A stretch of DNA of 64,000 bases from Paraliobacillus zengyii (GTDB lineage Bacteria > Bacillota > Bacilli > Bacillales > Amphibacillaceae): contig NZ_CP029797.1 of assembly GCF_003268595.1 (NCBI RefSeq), positions 641,501 through 705,500 of the forward strand, read 5' to 3'. The translations under genes were made by a program, and so were the position numbers. Numbering within the stretch: the stretch's first letter is position 1; the number at the start of each line of letters is the position of its first letter. The notes beneath the pieces are model-generated. The model worked only from the letters and a program-made list of their open reading frames with translations, searched no databases and had not been told where the DNA came from. Shown piece by piece: positions 1 through 7,768 of this stretch.

Positions 1-1
1 A

Positions 2-112
2 AAAGAAAAAATCCCACAGAATATATATTTAGTTTCAAGAAAAAGAGGTATCCAATCTAAGGCAATTATGCTGTTTAAGAGTTATATTAAAGACCTAAAA
101 GAAAAAAGTTAG
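2..112 (+). CDS. 3' end of a truncated gene (possibly LysR-type regulator)
   Basis: A reading frame is open from the window edge to a TAG at 110-112, giving 36 residues that end in SYIKDLKEKS. It is followed at once by a good terminator, which suggests a real gene end. The segment (NIYLVSRKRG, then an amphipathic helix) resembles the tail of LysR-type regulators, but this is only an impression from a short piece. The 5' part lies outside the window. Confidence 0.45.
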   Translation, partial: KEKIPQNIYLVSRKRGIQSKAIMLFKSYIKDLKEKS

Positions 113-154
113 TCGATTTTATGTGCTGAATAGCCCGTAAAATCGACTTTTTTC
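111..154 (+). terminator. Rho-independent terminator of the upstream gene
   Basis: The arms AGTCGATTTTA (111-121) and TAAAATCGACT (138-148) form a perfect 11-bp stem with a 16-nt loop, followed by six T. It overlaps the stop codon of the truncated gene and separates it from the GH3 locus. Confidence 0.85.
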
Positions 155-162
155 GTTATAAC

Positions 163-196
163 AAACCAAAAGTTACTCCCCCCTAACTTTTGGTTT
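163..196. repeat. 13-bp inverted repeat upstream of the GH3 promoter
   Basis: AAACCAAAAGTTA (163-175) and TAACTTTTGGTTT (184-196) are perfect inverted arms around a C-rich 8-nt centre. No T-run follows on either strand, so a plain terminator is not obvious. It may be a second terminator hairpin or a protein-binding palindrome. Confidence 0.5.
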
Positions 197-238
197 ATAG
201 TCCAATCGTAAAATTTCCGTTAAACTTAGAATATGTTA

Positions 239-278
239 GTAAAACGCTTTCAAATAAATTGATAGCGCTCTATATAAT
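239..278 (+). promoter_or_regulatory. Promoter with cre/LacI-like operator for the GH3 gene
   Basis: A consensus -10 TATAAT lies at 273-278 with a poor -35 (TTTCAA, 248-253, 19-bp spacer). The 14-mer GTAAAACGCTTTCA at 239-252 matches the CcpA cre consensus TGWAANCGNTNWCA at all but its first two positions and overlaps the -35. A second LacI-family-like core, GATAGCGCTC, sits at 261-270. Repression by CcpA or another LacI-type regulator of sugar genes is inferred from this placement. Confidence 0.55.
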
Positions 279-330
279 AGAGGAGGGTAAGTAGTTACTT
301 AGATTTATAAATTAGGGGGTTAATACAGAC

Positions 331-3213
331 ATGGCAAAGAAGAAAATGGGTAAGAAAAAATTTCGCATTATTATGAGTTCTATTTTAAGTGTGCTACTGG
401 TACTAGCTATTGGAGCAAACGTAGCTTTAGGCTATTATTCAGATGTTATTACATCGTATTTTTCAGAAATTGATATAACTAGTGATGAGGCGGTTACAGC
501 TCGTGATCATTCAGTAGAAGTTGTTGAACAAATTACAGATGAAGGTATTGTCCTTTTGCAAAATGAAGAAAACGCTTTACCGTTTGCTGAAGGAACAAAA
601 GTAAATGTTTTTGGTTGGAGCTTCACAAATCCAATTTATGGAGGAGCGGGCTCAGGTGGTACTGATGCATCGACAGCCATTACGCCTAAAGCAGGGTTTG
701 AGGCTGCAGGAATTGAGATTAATGAGGAATTATATAATGCTTATACTGCCACTGACCTGGAAAGACCGATAATTGGTATAGAAGGTCAAGATTTTACTAT
801 TCCAGAGCCTCAACCAGAAGGTTTCTATACAGAAGATTTAATGGCTCATGCGAAAGAATACTCGGATACAGCTGTTATCTTTATCGCCCGTTCGGGTGGG
901 GAAGGTGCAGATCTTCCGAAAAGTTTATCTGGACCTGATACGTATGATCCAGAAGGCGGTCCACAGGGTCCTACTGGACAAACATTTGGTTTTGAAGATG
1001 ACCAAGACCCAAACAAACATTATCTAGAACTTACGAATAGAGAACTAGGAATGCTTGAAGCTGTAACAGCAGCTAATTTTAGTAACGTCATTGTCGTTGT
1101 AAACAGTGCAAACACTTTCGAACTTGATTGGGTTAATGATTACGATGAAATTAAAAGTGTTGTAAATATTGCGGGACCAGGACAAAGTGGATTTGGTTCA
1201 TTAGGTAAGGTTCTTGCCGGTGATTTAAATCCATCAGGTAAAACAGTAGATATTTATGCTTCTGATGTTCTTGACGCACCAGCAGTTAGTAATTTTGGTG
1301 ATTTTGATTATGTTGTTGAGAATGCGGATGAAACATATTCTACAGCTAGTGATTCTGAAGGTGTTCCATTGAAATATGTTGATTTGGCTGAAGGGATTTA
1401 TGTAGGTTATCGTTATTATGAAACCGCTGCCGACTTGGGAACAATCGACTATGATGAAGAAGTATTATATCCATTTGGGCATGGTTTAAGCTATACAGAT
1501 TATGAGCAAGAGGTCGTAACGGACAGTTTAACTTGGGATGAAACGGATATTTCCGTTGATGTAGAAGTAACGAATACAGGTTCAGTAGCAGGTAAAGAGG
1601 TAGTTCAACTTTATTACTCTGCACCGTATACTGGACAAATTGAAAAGTCATCAATTGAGCTTGCAGCATTTGCAAAAACAAACGTCATTGAACCTGGAGA
1701 ATCAGAGGTTGTAACAGTTTCTTTCGAAGTAGAAGATATGGCTGCATATGACTCTAATAAATTATTCAGTGCGGATGGTTCTTATGTACTTGAAGCAGGC
1801 GAATATAACCTTATGTTGATGAAAGACTCACACGAAAAAATTGCTGATGTGGGTTCAGAAACACTTTCAGAGATTGTATATGATTCTGGACGTTCTACAG
1901 ACGAACAAGTAGCAGTAAACCAGTTCGATGAAGAAGTTACTGGTGAAGGAAGTATTGAGACCTATCTTTCTCGAGCGGATGGCTTTGCGAATTTAGATGA
2001 GATTGATCAAAATGAAACGTTTACTGTAACGAATGAGGATGGAACTACTAGAGAAGTTGAGGGTACATTAGTAGATTCTACCTTTGTTGACATGGTAAAT
2101 AGTAAGCGGTACGATGTGCCAGCTGATACACAAGATTCAGCACCTACAACAGGTGCAGATAATGGATTAACGCTAGATGAATATGAAGATGTAGCTTTTG
2201 ATGATGAAAGCTGGGAGCCATTACTAGATCAATTGTCTGTTGATGACTTGGTTAATGTTGTTACACATGGTGGCTATAAAACGGTTGAGCTTGAATCAGT
2301 TGGTAAACCAGCTACAACAGATTATGACGGACCTGCAGGTATCAGTTCATTCTTAGCGGCAACACCTGTATCAGGTATTCCATTCCCTGCAGAAGTAATG
2401 CTTGCATCTACATGGAATGTCGAGCTTGCTACAGCAATGGGTGAAGCAATTGGCGATGAAGCAGAAGCATATGGAGTTACAGGTTGGTATGCTCCGGCAA
2501 TGAACATTCACCGTACAGCCTTTGCAGGAAGAAACTTTGAGTATTACTCAGAAGATCCATTCCTTTCTGGGGAATTTGCAGCTGCTACTACAGCAGGTTA
2601 CCAAAGCAAAGGTGGATTTGTATACATGAAACACTTCGCCTTAAATGACCAGGAAGACAACCGTACGTTAGGTGTACTAACTTGGGGTAATGAACAATCG
2701 ATTCGTGAAATTTACTTGAAACCGTTTGAAGTTGCAGTTAAAGAAGGTGGCGCATTAGGTGTGATGTCATCTTTTAACAGTATCGGTAGTGTTTGGGCTG
2801 GTGCAGACGAAAGTTTGCTTAAAGAAGTTCTACGCAACGAGTGGGGATTTAACGGTACAGTTAATACAGACTTCTATATCTTGGAGTCATATCCGTACAT
2901 GAACGCTGAGCTTGCTGTACGTGCAGGTAATGATATCATGCTTACTGGTGTAGCGCCATTTGGTATACCTGAGTTTAATACGGACAGTAATGATACATTA
3001 TGGGCGTTGAGAGATGCTGCGAAAAATGTACTTTACACTGTTGCTAACAGTAGTGCGATTGAAGACGGCATGAGTTCGGATACACCGCAATGGGTTGTCA
3101 TCACAATTGTTGTTGATAGTCTTGTAGGTCTAGGAATCATTCTTGGTTTCTTCTTCACTTTCCGTAACTCCAAAAAGAGAGATGAGAGCACAGAAAGCAA
3201 TAAATTAGCATAG
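331..3213 (+). CDS. Membrane-anchored GH3 glycosidase with reversed domain order
   Basis: This 960-residue protein contains glycoside hydrolase family 3 domains in inverted order. A short basic N-terminus and a hydrophobic segment (about 12-35) are followed by the GH3 C-terminal sandwich (starting near ITDEGIVLLQNEENALPF), a fibronectin-III-like domain (about 395-510), a linker, and only then the TIM-barrel domain (about 630-880). The barrel carries GRNFEYYSEDP, KHFALNDQE and the probable nucleophile D847 in NTDFY. A second hydrophobic helix (about 920-945) ends in a basic tail, so the enzyme is probably tethered at both ends with its catalytic part outside. Reversed-order GH3 enzymes are known from rumen clostridia and bifidobacteria, and beta-glucosidase activity is typical. 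The substrate is unknown. The surface-exposed part is strongly acidic, as in halophiles. The start is ATG with AGGGGG upstream. Confidence 0.88.
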   Translation: MAKKKMGKKKFRIIMSSILSVLLVLAIGANVALGYYSDVITSYFSEIDITSDEAVTARDHSVEVVEQITDEGIVLLQNEENALPFAEGTKVNVFGWSFTNPIYGGAGSGGTDASTAITPKAGFEAAGIEINEELYNAYTATDLERPIIGIEGQDFTIPEPQPEGFYTEDLMAHAKEYSDTAVIFIARSGGEGADLPKSLSGPDTYDPEGGPQGPTGQTFGFEDDQDPNKHYLELTNRELGMLEAVTAANFSNVIVVVNSANTFELDWVNDYDEIKSVVNIAGPGQSGFGSLGKVLAGDLNPSGKTVDIYASDVLDAPAVSNFGDFDYVVENADETYSTASDSEGVPLKYVDLAEGIYVGYRYYETAADLGTIDYDEEVLYPFGHGLSYTDYEQEVVTDSLTWDETDISVDVEVTNTGSVAGKEVVQLYYSAPYTGQIEKSSIELAAFAKTNVIEPGESEVVTVSFEVEDMAAYDSNKLFSADGSYVLEAGEYNLMLMKDSHEKIADVGSETLSEIVYDSGRSTDEQVAVNQFDEEVTGEGSIETYLSRADGFANLDEIDQNETFTVTNEDGTTREVEGTLVDSTFVDMVNSKRYDVPADTQDSAPTTGADNGLTLDEYEDVAFDDESWEPLLDQLSVDDLVNVVTHGGYKTVELESVGKPATTDYDGPAGISSFLAATPVSGIPFPAEVMLASTWNVELATAMGEAIGDEAEAYGVTGWYAPAMNIHRTAFAGRNFEYYSEDPFLSGEFAAATTAGYQSKGGFVYMKHFALNDQEDNRTLGVLTWGNEQSIREIYLKPFEVAVKEGGALGVMSSFNSIGSVWAGADESLLKEVLRNEWGFNGTVNTDFYILESYPYMNAELAVRAGNDIMLTGVAPFGIPEFNTDSNDTLWALRDAAKNVLYTVANSSAIEDGMSSDTPQWVVITIVVDSLVGLGIILGFFFTFRNSKKRDESTESNKLA

Positions 3214-3268
3214 ATAAAATTTAAAGCATTTAAGGGGAACAAACATCTAATTTTGAAAAAATAAAAAT

Positions 3269-3300
3269 CAGCGGTATTCCATAGGGACTACCGCTGAAAA
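3269..3300 (+). promoter_or_regulatory. Leader stem-loop before the second GH3 gene
   Basis: CAGCGGTA (3269-3276) and TACCGCTG (3289-3296) form a perfect 8-bp stem with a 12-nt loop, followed by AAAA and, 8 nt further on, the GAGGA ribosome binding site. A related sequence sits at the same distance before the third GH3 gene (7719-7750). It lacks a plus-strand T-run, so a leader element or operator seems likelier than a terminator. Read on the minus strand it does have a T-rich 3' flank, but no minus-strand gene ends there. Confidence 0.45.
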
Positions 3301-3319
3301 CATAAAAGAGGACTGACAT

Positions 3320-5770
3320 ATGAAAAATGTGGATGTAATTAAAAAAAAGACGTTTAAATATAGAGAGATAATTGAAAAATTGACGTTAGAAGAGAAAGCT
3401 TCATTAATGTCAGGGAAAGATTTTTGGCAAACGCAAGATATAGAAAGACTTGGAATAAATAATATCTTTCTAGCTGATGGCCCGCATGGTATAAGAAAAC
3501 AAGCGGAAGCAGCTGATCATCTTGGACTGAATGAAAGTATACCGGCAACTTGTTTTCCGCCAGCAGCAACAGTAGCTAATAGTTGGAATACTGAACTAGG
3601 AGAAAAAATTGGACAGTATCTTGGAAAAGAGGCAGTAGCACAAAAGGTAAATGTATTACTGGGCCCTGGTATTAATATGAAGAGAGATCCATTGTGCGGA
3701 AGAAACTTTGAATATTTTAGTGAAGATCCTTATCATGCTGGCCAAATGGCTGCAAGTTATATAAAAGGAATTCAATCAAATGGCATTTCTGCATGTGTGA
3801 AACACTTTGCCGTGAATAACCAGGAAGAAAGACGGATGTCTATTGATACAATAGTGGATGAAAGAACACTGAGGGAAATCTATTTAACTGCATTTGAAAT
3901 AGCTATTAAAGAAGGTAAAACAAAAACGGTTATGTCTTCTTATAACATGTTAAATGGTGCCTATACCAATGAGAACATTCATTTAATGAGAGAAATCTTA
4001 CGTAATGAGTGGAACTTTGATGGTGTTGTTGTGACTGATTGGGGCGGAAGTAATGACCGGGTGGCAGGACTTATAGCTGGAAATGAGTTGGAAATGCCTA
4101 CGACTGCTGGTGAGACGAATCAAGAAATTATTGAAGCAATTAAAAGTGGGGAAATTAAAGAGGAAGTTTTAGATGAATGTGTAGACAGAATACTTGAACT
4201 GATTTTTACAACAGAGGAAGTATATGAGAAGCCTTATAAAAAAGAGTTTGATGTTAAAGAACATCATAAAGTAGCGCAGGAAGTTGCAGAAGAGTCAATC
4301 GTCCTTCTTAAAAATGAAAATAATATCTTACCGCTTAAGAACAGTGTTAAAGTTGCTACTATTGGTGACTTTGCAAAAGAAGCTCGTTATCAAGGTGCCG
4401 GATCATCGGTTGTTAATCCAACAATTTTAGATAATACGTTAGATTGTTTAGAGGAATCAGGAATTATTAATATTGGTTATGAACCTGGATTTGAACGCTA
4501 TGGAAAGAAAAGTAAGAAAAAAATAGATAAAGCATGTGCGCTTGCAAAAAACGCAGATGTTGTTCTTTTATATATTGGTTTGGATGAGGCTACCGAAGCT
4601 GAAGGATTAGATAGACAAAACATGAAAATTCCTGAAAACCAAATAGAGCTATTAAATGCTTTGCACGAAGTTAACCCGAATATTGTGGCGATTATTTCTA
4701 GCGGTGCTGCAGTAGAAATGCCGTGGATAGATAAAGTGAAAGGCTTATTACATGGTTATTTAAGTGGTCAAGCAGGGCCAAGGGCAATTCTTAGGGTTTT
4801 AACAGGTGATGTTAATCCTTCAGGAAAATTAGCAGAAACATACCCAATTCGTTATGAGGATACACCTGCTTATCACCATTTCCCTGGTAAGGAAGTTAGT
4901 GTTGAATATAGAGAAGGAATGTTTATAGGTTATCGTTATTATGATACAGCAAAAGTAAATGTTCTTTTTCCTTTTGGTTATGGACTTAGTTATACGACAT
5001 TTGACTACACAGATATTCAAGTAGATAAACAAGGTGTTACATTTAAAATAACAAATACAGGAAATAGTGCGGGAATGGAAAGCGCACAACTATATGTAGG
5101 ATGTAAATCAGATGAAATTTTCAGACCAGAAAAGGAACTAAAGGGCTTTGTTAAGGTATTTATAGAAGCTGGAGAATCAAAGTTTGTAACGATCCCTTTT
5201 GATGACAAGACTTTTCGTTATTTCAATGCAAAAACGAATCAGTGGGAAATAGAAACAGCGGATTATGTAATCAAGGTTGGTGCATCAAGTGCGGATATTA
5301 AATTAGAGGCAAGTCTTTTTGTTGAAGGCACAAGTGCACCAAGTCCATACGATAAAGAAAAGCTTCCTTCCTATTACTCTGGAAAAGTAAACAACGTAAA
5401 TATTGATGAGTTTGAGACGCTTCTTGGACGAAAAGTACCTGTCTCTACATGGGATCGAACAAAACCACTTGGATATAATGATTCGATTGCACAGTGTCAA
5501 TATGCAAAAGGTTTATTCGCTAGGTTTGTATTTCACTCCATAACATTTTCCCATTGGTTCCTTAGAAAAATAGGAAAAAGAAGTACTGCAAATCTTATCA
5601 TGATGTCAATCTATCATATGCCCTTTAGAGGAATCGCTAGAATGACAGGTGGCATTATCAACATGCAGATGTTGGATGGCATTTTAATGATAGTAAACGG
5701 TCAATTCTTTAAGGGATTGAAACATTTGTTAAATGAAAGAAAGATAATGTTAAAAAGTCGCTTAAGTTAA
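3320..5770 (+). CDS. GH3 beta-glucosidase-like enzyme, paralogue A
   Basis: This 816-residue family 3 glycosidase has the normal order: TIM barrel (about 15-290), alpha/beta sandwich (about 320-535) and a fibronectin-III-like domain (about 585-660). Visible motifs are GRNFEYFSEDP, KHFAVNNQE and VVTDWGGSND with probable nucleophile D240. No signal peptide is seen, so it is probably cytoplasmic. A tail of about 140 residues follows the Fn3 domain, with basic and hydrophobic stretches (SIYHMPFRGIARMTGG) that could lie against a membrane; related tails occur in some other Firmicute GH3 proteins. It is closely similar to the protein at 7769-10213. It is likely co-transcribed with the GtrA and GT2 genes that follow at short spacing. 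The sugar substrate is not identifiable. Confidence 0.92.
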   Translation: MKNVDVIKKKTFKYREIIEKLTLEEKASLMSGKDFWQTQDIERLGINNIFLADGPHGIRKQAEAADHLGLNESIPATCFPPAATVANSWNTELGEKIGQYLGKEAVAQKVNVLLGPGINMKRDPLCGRNFEYFSEDPYHAGQMAASYIKGIQSNGISACVKHFAVNNQEERRMSIDTIVDERTLREIYLTAFEIAIKEGKTKTVMSSYNMLNGAYTNENIHLMREILRNEWNFDGVVVTDWGGSNDRVAGLIAGNELEMPTTAGETNQEIIEAIKSGEIKEEVLDECVDRILELIFTTEEVYEKPYKKEFDVKEHHKVAQEVAEESIVLLKNENNILPLKNSVKVATIGDFAKEARYQGAGSSVVNPTILDNTLDCLEESGIINIGYEPGFERYGKKSKKKIDKACALAKNADVVLLYIGLDEATEAEGLDRQNMKIPENQIELLNALHEVNPNIVAIISSGAAVEMPWIDKVKGLLHGYLSGQAGPRAILRVLTGDVNPSGKLAETYPIRYEDTPAYHHFPGKEVSVEYREGMFIGYRYYDTAKVNVLFPFGYGLSYTTFDYTDIQVDKQGVTFKITNTGNSAGMESAQLYVGCKSDEIFRPEKELKGFVKVFIEAGESKFVTIPFDDKTFRYFNAKTNQWEIETADYVIKVGASSADIKLEASLFVEGTSAPSPYDKEKLPSYYSGKVNNVNIDEFETLLGRKVPVSTWDRTKPLGYNDSIAQCQYAKGLFARFVFHSITFSHWFLRKIGKRSTANLIMMSIYHMPFRGIARMTGGIINMQMLDGILMIVNGQFFKGLKHLLNERKIMLKSRLS

Positions 5771-5805
5771 AAAAATGTTGGCGCTGGCGGCAAAGGAGAG
5801 GTAAA

Positions 5806-6441
5806 ATGAAGAGTGAAAGAGTGGAAGATAAAAAGAATAAAAAAGGACTAATTGGGTTTTGGAAGAGATACAAGGAAAATCATCCTAACATTGCACAATT
5901 TTTAGTGTTCTTTCTGCTAAGTAATGGAGTGACCGCGCTACAACTTATTTTAATGCCTGTCTTTAAGAGTATCTTTGCCCAAACATCATTAGTAAGTACT
6001 AGTTTTCAAGTATTACAGGTTGGGCAAACCTTTGATGGTAGTGATTACTATGTATTTGATTATGCTGCTGGAGCTCTCTCAGCAGGTGGTGGTGGGGGTC
6101 TTGCTTACTTTCTTGCAGTCCAAATAACAATTGCTATTGCGCAGATTATTAATTTCTTTGCCCAAAGAAGCATCACGTTTAAATCAAACTCTAATATTTG
6201 GAAGGCATTCTCTTGGTATTTAATTGCCTACATTATTATAACAATTGGTGCAGCTGCAGCTCAGGGAATTTATAAAGCTCCTATTTATAATTTATTAATG
6301 AACACGTGGGGTTTTGGTGCTGCAGGTGAAACAACAGCAGATGTTATTACAATGATCATAAACAGTGCAATTGCCTTCTGGGTATTCTTCCCGATATTTA
6401 AAATTATTTTCAAACAAGAGCCAGAAACAAAGGCGAAGTAA
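5806..6441 (+). CDS. GtrA-like polytopic membrane protein
   Basis: A 211-residue protein with about four hydrophobic helices. The pattern QFLVFFLLSNGVTALQLIL near residue 28, NFFAQRSITF near 115, and a loop followed by two more helices is typical of the GtrA family, whose members are thought to help flip or supply lipid-linked sugars to glycosyltransferases. A longer than usual segment (about 60-95), rich in Gly, separates helices one and two. It starts 36 nt after the GH3 gene, with GGAGAGG upstream, and ends 13 nt before a GT2 gene. That pairing supports a role in membrane or cell-surface glycosylation. Confidence 0.8.
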   Translation: MKSERVEDKKNKKGLIGFWKRYKENHPNIAQFLVFFLLSNGVTALQLILMPVFKSIFAQTSLVSTSFQVLQVGQTFDGSDYYVFDYAAGALSAGGGGGLAYFLAVQITIAIAQIINFFAQRSITFKSNSNIWKAFSWYLIAYIIITIGAAAAQGIYKAPIYNLLMNTWGFGAAGETTADVITMIINSAIAFWVFFPIFKIIFKQEPETKAK

Positions 6442-6454
6442 AGGTAGTGTGAGT

Positions 6455-7471
6455 ATGAAAATATTATCAGTAGTTATACCCTGCTATAATTCACAAGATT
6501 ATATGAGATATTGCATAGAATCCCTCCTACCTGGAGGGGAAAACGTAGAGTTACTGATAGTTAATGATGGCTCCGTTGATCGAACTGGAGAAATAGCAGA
6601 TGAGTACGCAAATAAGTACCCGACTATCATAAAAACAATTCATCAAGAAAATGGTGGGCACGGAGAAGCTGTTAATGCAGGCATCCGAAATGCTACGGGA
6701 TTATATTTTAAAGTAGTAGATAGTGATGATTGGGTAGACATAAGGGCATATCTTAAAATATTAGAATCTTTAAATGATCTTTTTGTAGAAGAAACATACG
6801 TTGATATGATGATTAGTAATTTCGTCTATGAAAAAGAAGGTGCAAGGTATAAAAAGATCATGAAATATGATAACGTCCTTCCAGAAGGAATAGTTTTTAC
6901 CTGGAGTGATATAAAGCCATTTCGTAAAGGGCAGTATATTTTGATGCATTCTGTTATATATAGAACGAATTTACTTAGAGAGTGCGGATTAGAGCTACCG
7001 AAACATACTTTTTATGTTGATAACTTGTATGTTTATCGACCGCTTGAGCACGTTAAAAAAATCTTCTATGTCAATGTCGATTTTTATAGATATTTTATCG
7101 GCAGGGAAGACCAGTCGATTCAAGAAAATATTATGATAAAAAGAATTGATCAACAGATTAAAGTCAATAAACTCATGATAGATCAAGTAGAGTTAAAGAA
7201 TATTAGAAATCCAATGCTCCAGCATTATATGCTTAGACATTTGGAAATTGTTACAATAGTATCTGCAATTTTATTAATTCGTTCAGGATCAGCAGAAAAC
7301 TTGAAAAAGAAAAAAGAACTATGGAAGTATATTAAAGATAAAGATATTCATTTGTACCATAGTCTTAAATACGGGATTATGGGCGGGTTGATTAATTTAC
7401 CAGGTCGTGCAGGACGTCGTATTTCTGTAGGGGCATATAAGATATCACAAAGGTTAGTAGGTTTTAATTAA
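6455..7471 (+). CDS. Family 2 glycosyltransferase
   Basis: A GT-A glycosyltransferase of 338 residues. The N-terminus ILSVVIPCYNSQDYMRYCIE and LLIVNDGSVDRTGEIAD form the nucleotide-sugar fold, and VVDSDDWVD carries the DxD metal site. I chose ATG 6455, with AAAGG ten bases upstream, rather than an upstream in-frame start that would overlap gtrA. No clear transmembrane helix is visible, unlike many GtrA partners, although the C-terminus is basic. It follows gtrA by 13 nt and is followed by a strong terminator. Donor and acceptor are unknown. Confidence 0.85.
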   Translation: MKILSVVIPCYNSQDYMRYCIESLLPGGENVELLIVNDGSVDRTGEIADEYANKYPTIIKTIHQENGGHGEAVNAGIRNATGLYFKVVDSDDWVDIRAYLKILESLNDLFVEETYVDMMISNFVYEKEGARYKKIMKYDNVLPEGIVFTWSDIKPFRKGQYILMHSVIYRTNLLRECGLELPKHTFYVDNLYVYRPLEHVKKIFYVNVDFYRYFIGREDQSIQENIMIKRIDQQIKVNKLMIDQVELKNIRNPMLQHYMLRHLEIVTIVSAILLIRSGSAENLKKKKELWKYIKDKDIHLYHSLKYGIMGGLINLPGRAGRRISVGAYKISQRLVGFN

Positions 7472-7530
7472 CTAAAGAATTGTAGGAAGATCTACAATAT
7501 ATACATCACATCTTGAAAATTAAAGATATG

Positions 7531-7571
7531 AATAATGAGGACATCATTTTGATGTCCTCATTATTTTTTAC
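7531..7571 (+). terminator. Strong terminator after the GT2 gene
   Basis: A 16-bp perfect stem (7531-7546 with 7550-7565, core GAGGACATCA/TGATGTCCTC) with a 3-nt loop runs into a T-rich tail. It closes the GH3-gtrA-GT2 unit. The rest of the 297-base gap up to 7768 is AT-rich and holds only a leader element near its end. Confidence 0.92.
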
Positions 7572-7718
7572 TGGAATATTTTACAATTCCTTGTTCTAGA
7601 TTACTAGTAATATCATAATTTTTCTTGAGTAAGAAGTATTAGAAAATATATGGATTCTATAGTAAAATACTTTTATAGTATTAAGTTAAATATTGAATCA
7701 TAATACAAATAATGTTTC

Positions 7719-7750
7719 GGCAGTATCTCTTGAAGGAGTGCCACTGAAAA
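7719..7750 (+). promoter_or_regulatory. Leader element similar to that at 3269
   Basis: This 32-nt stretch aligns with 3270-3300 at about 21 of 31 positions, sharing GTAT and CTGAAAA. It sits 18 nt before the start of the paralogous GH3 gene, where the other copy is 19 nt before its gene. The inverted-repeat character is weaker here (GGCA/TGCC). It may be a common operator, or simply a remnant of the gene duplication. Confidence 0.35.
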
Positions 7751-7768
7751 TTTAAATGAGGAATTAAG

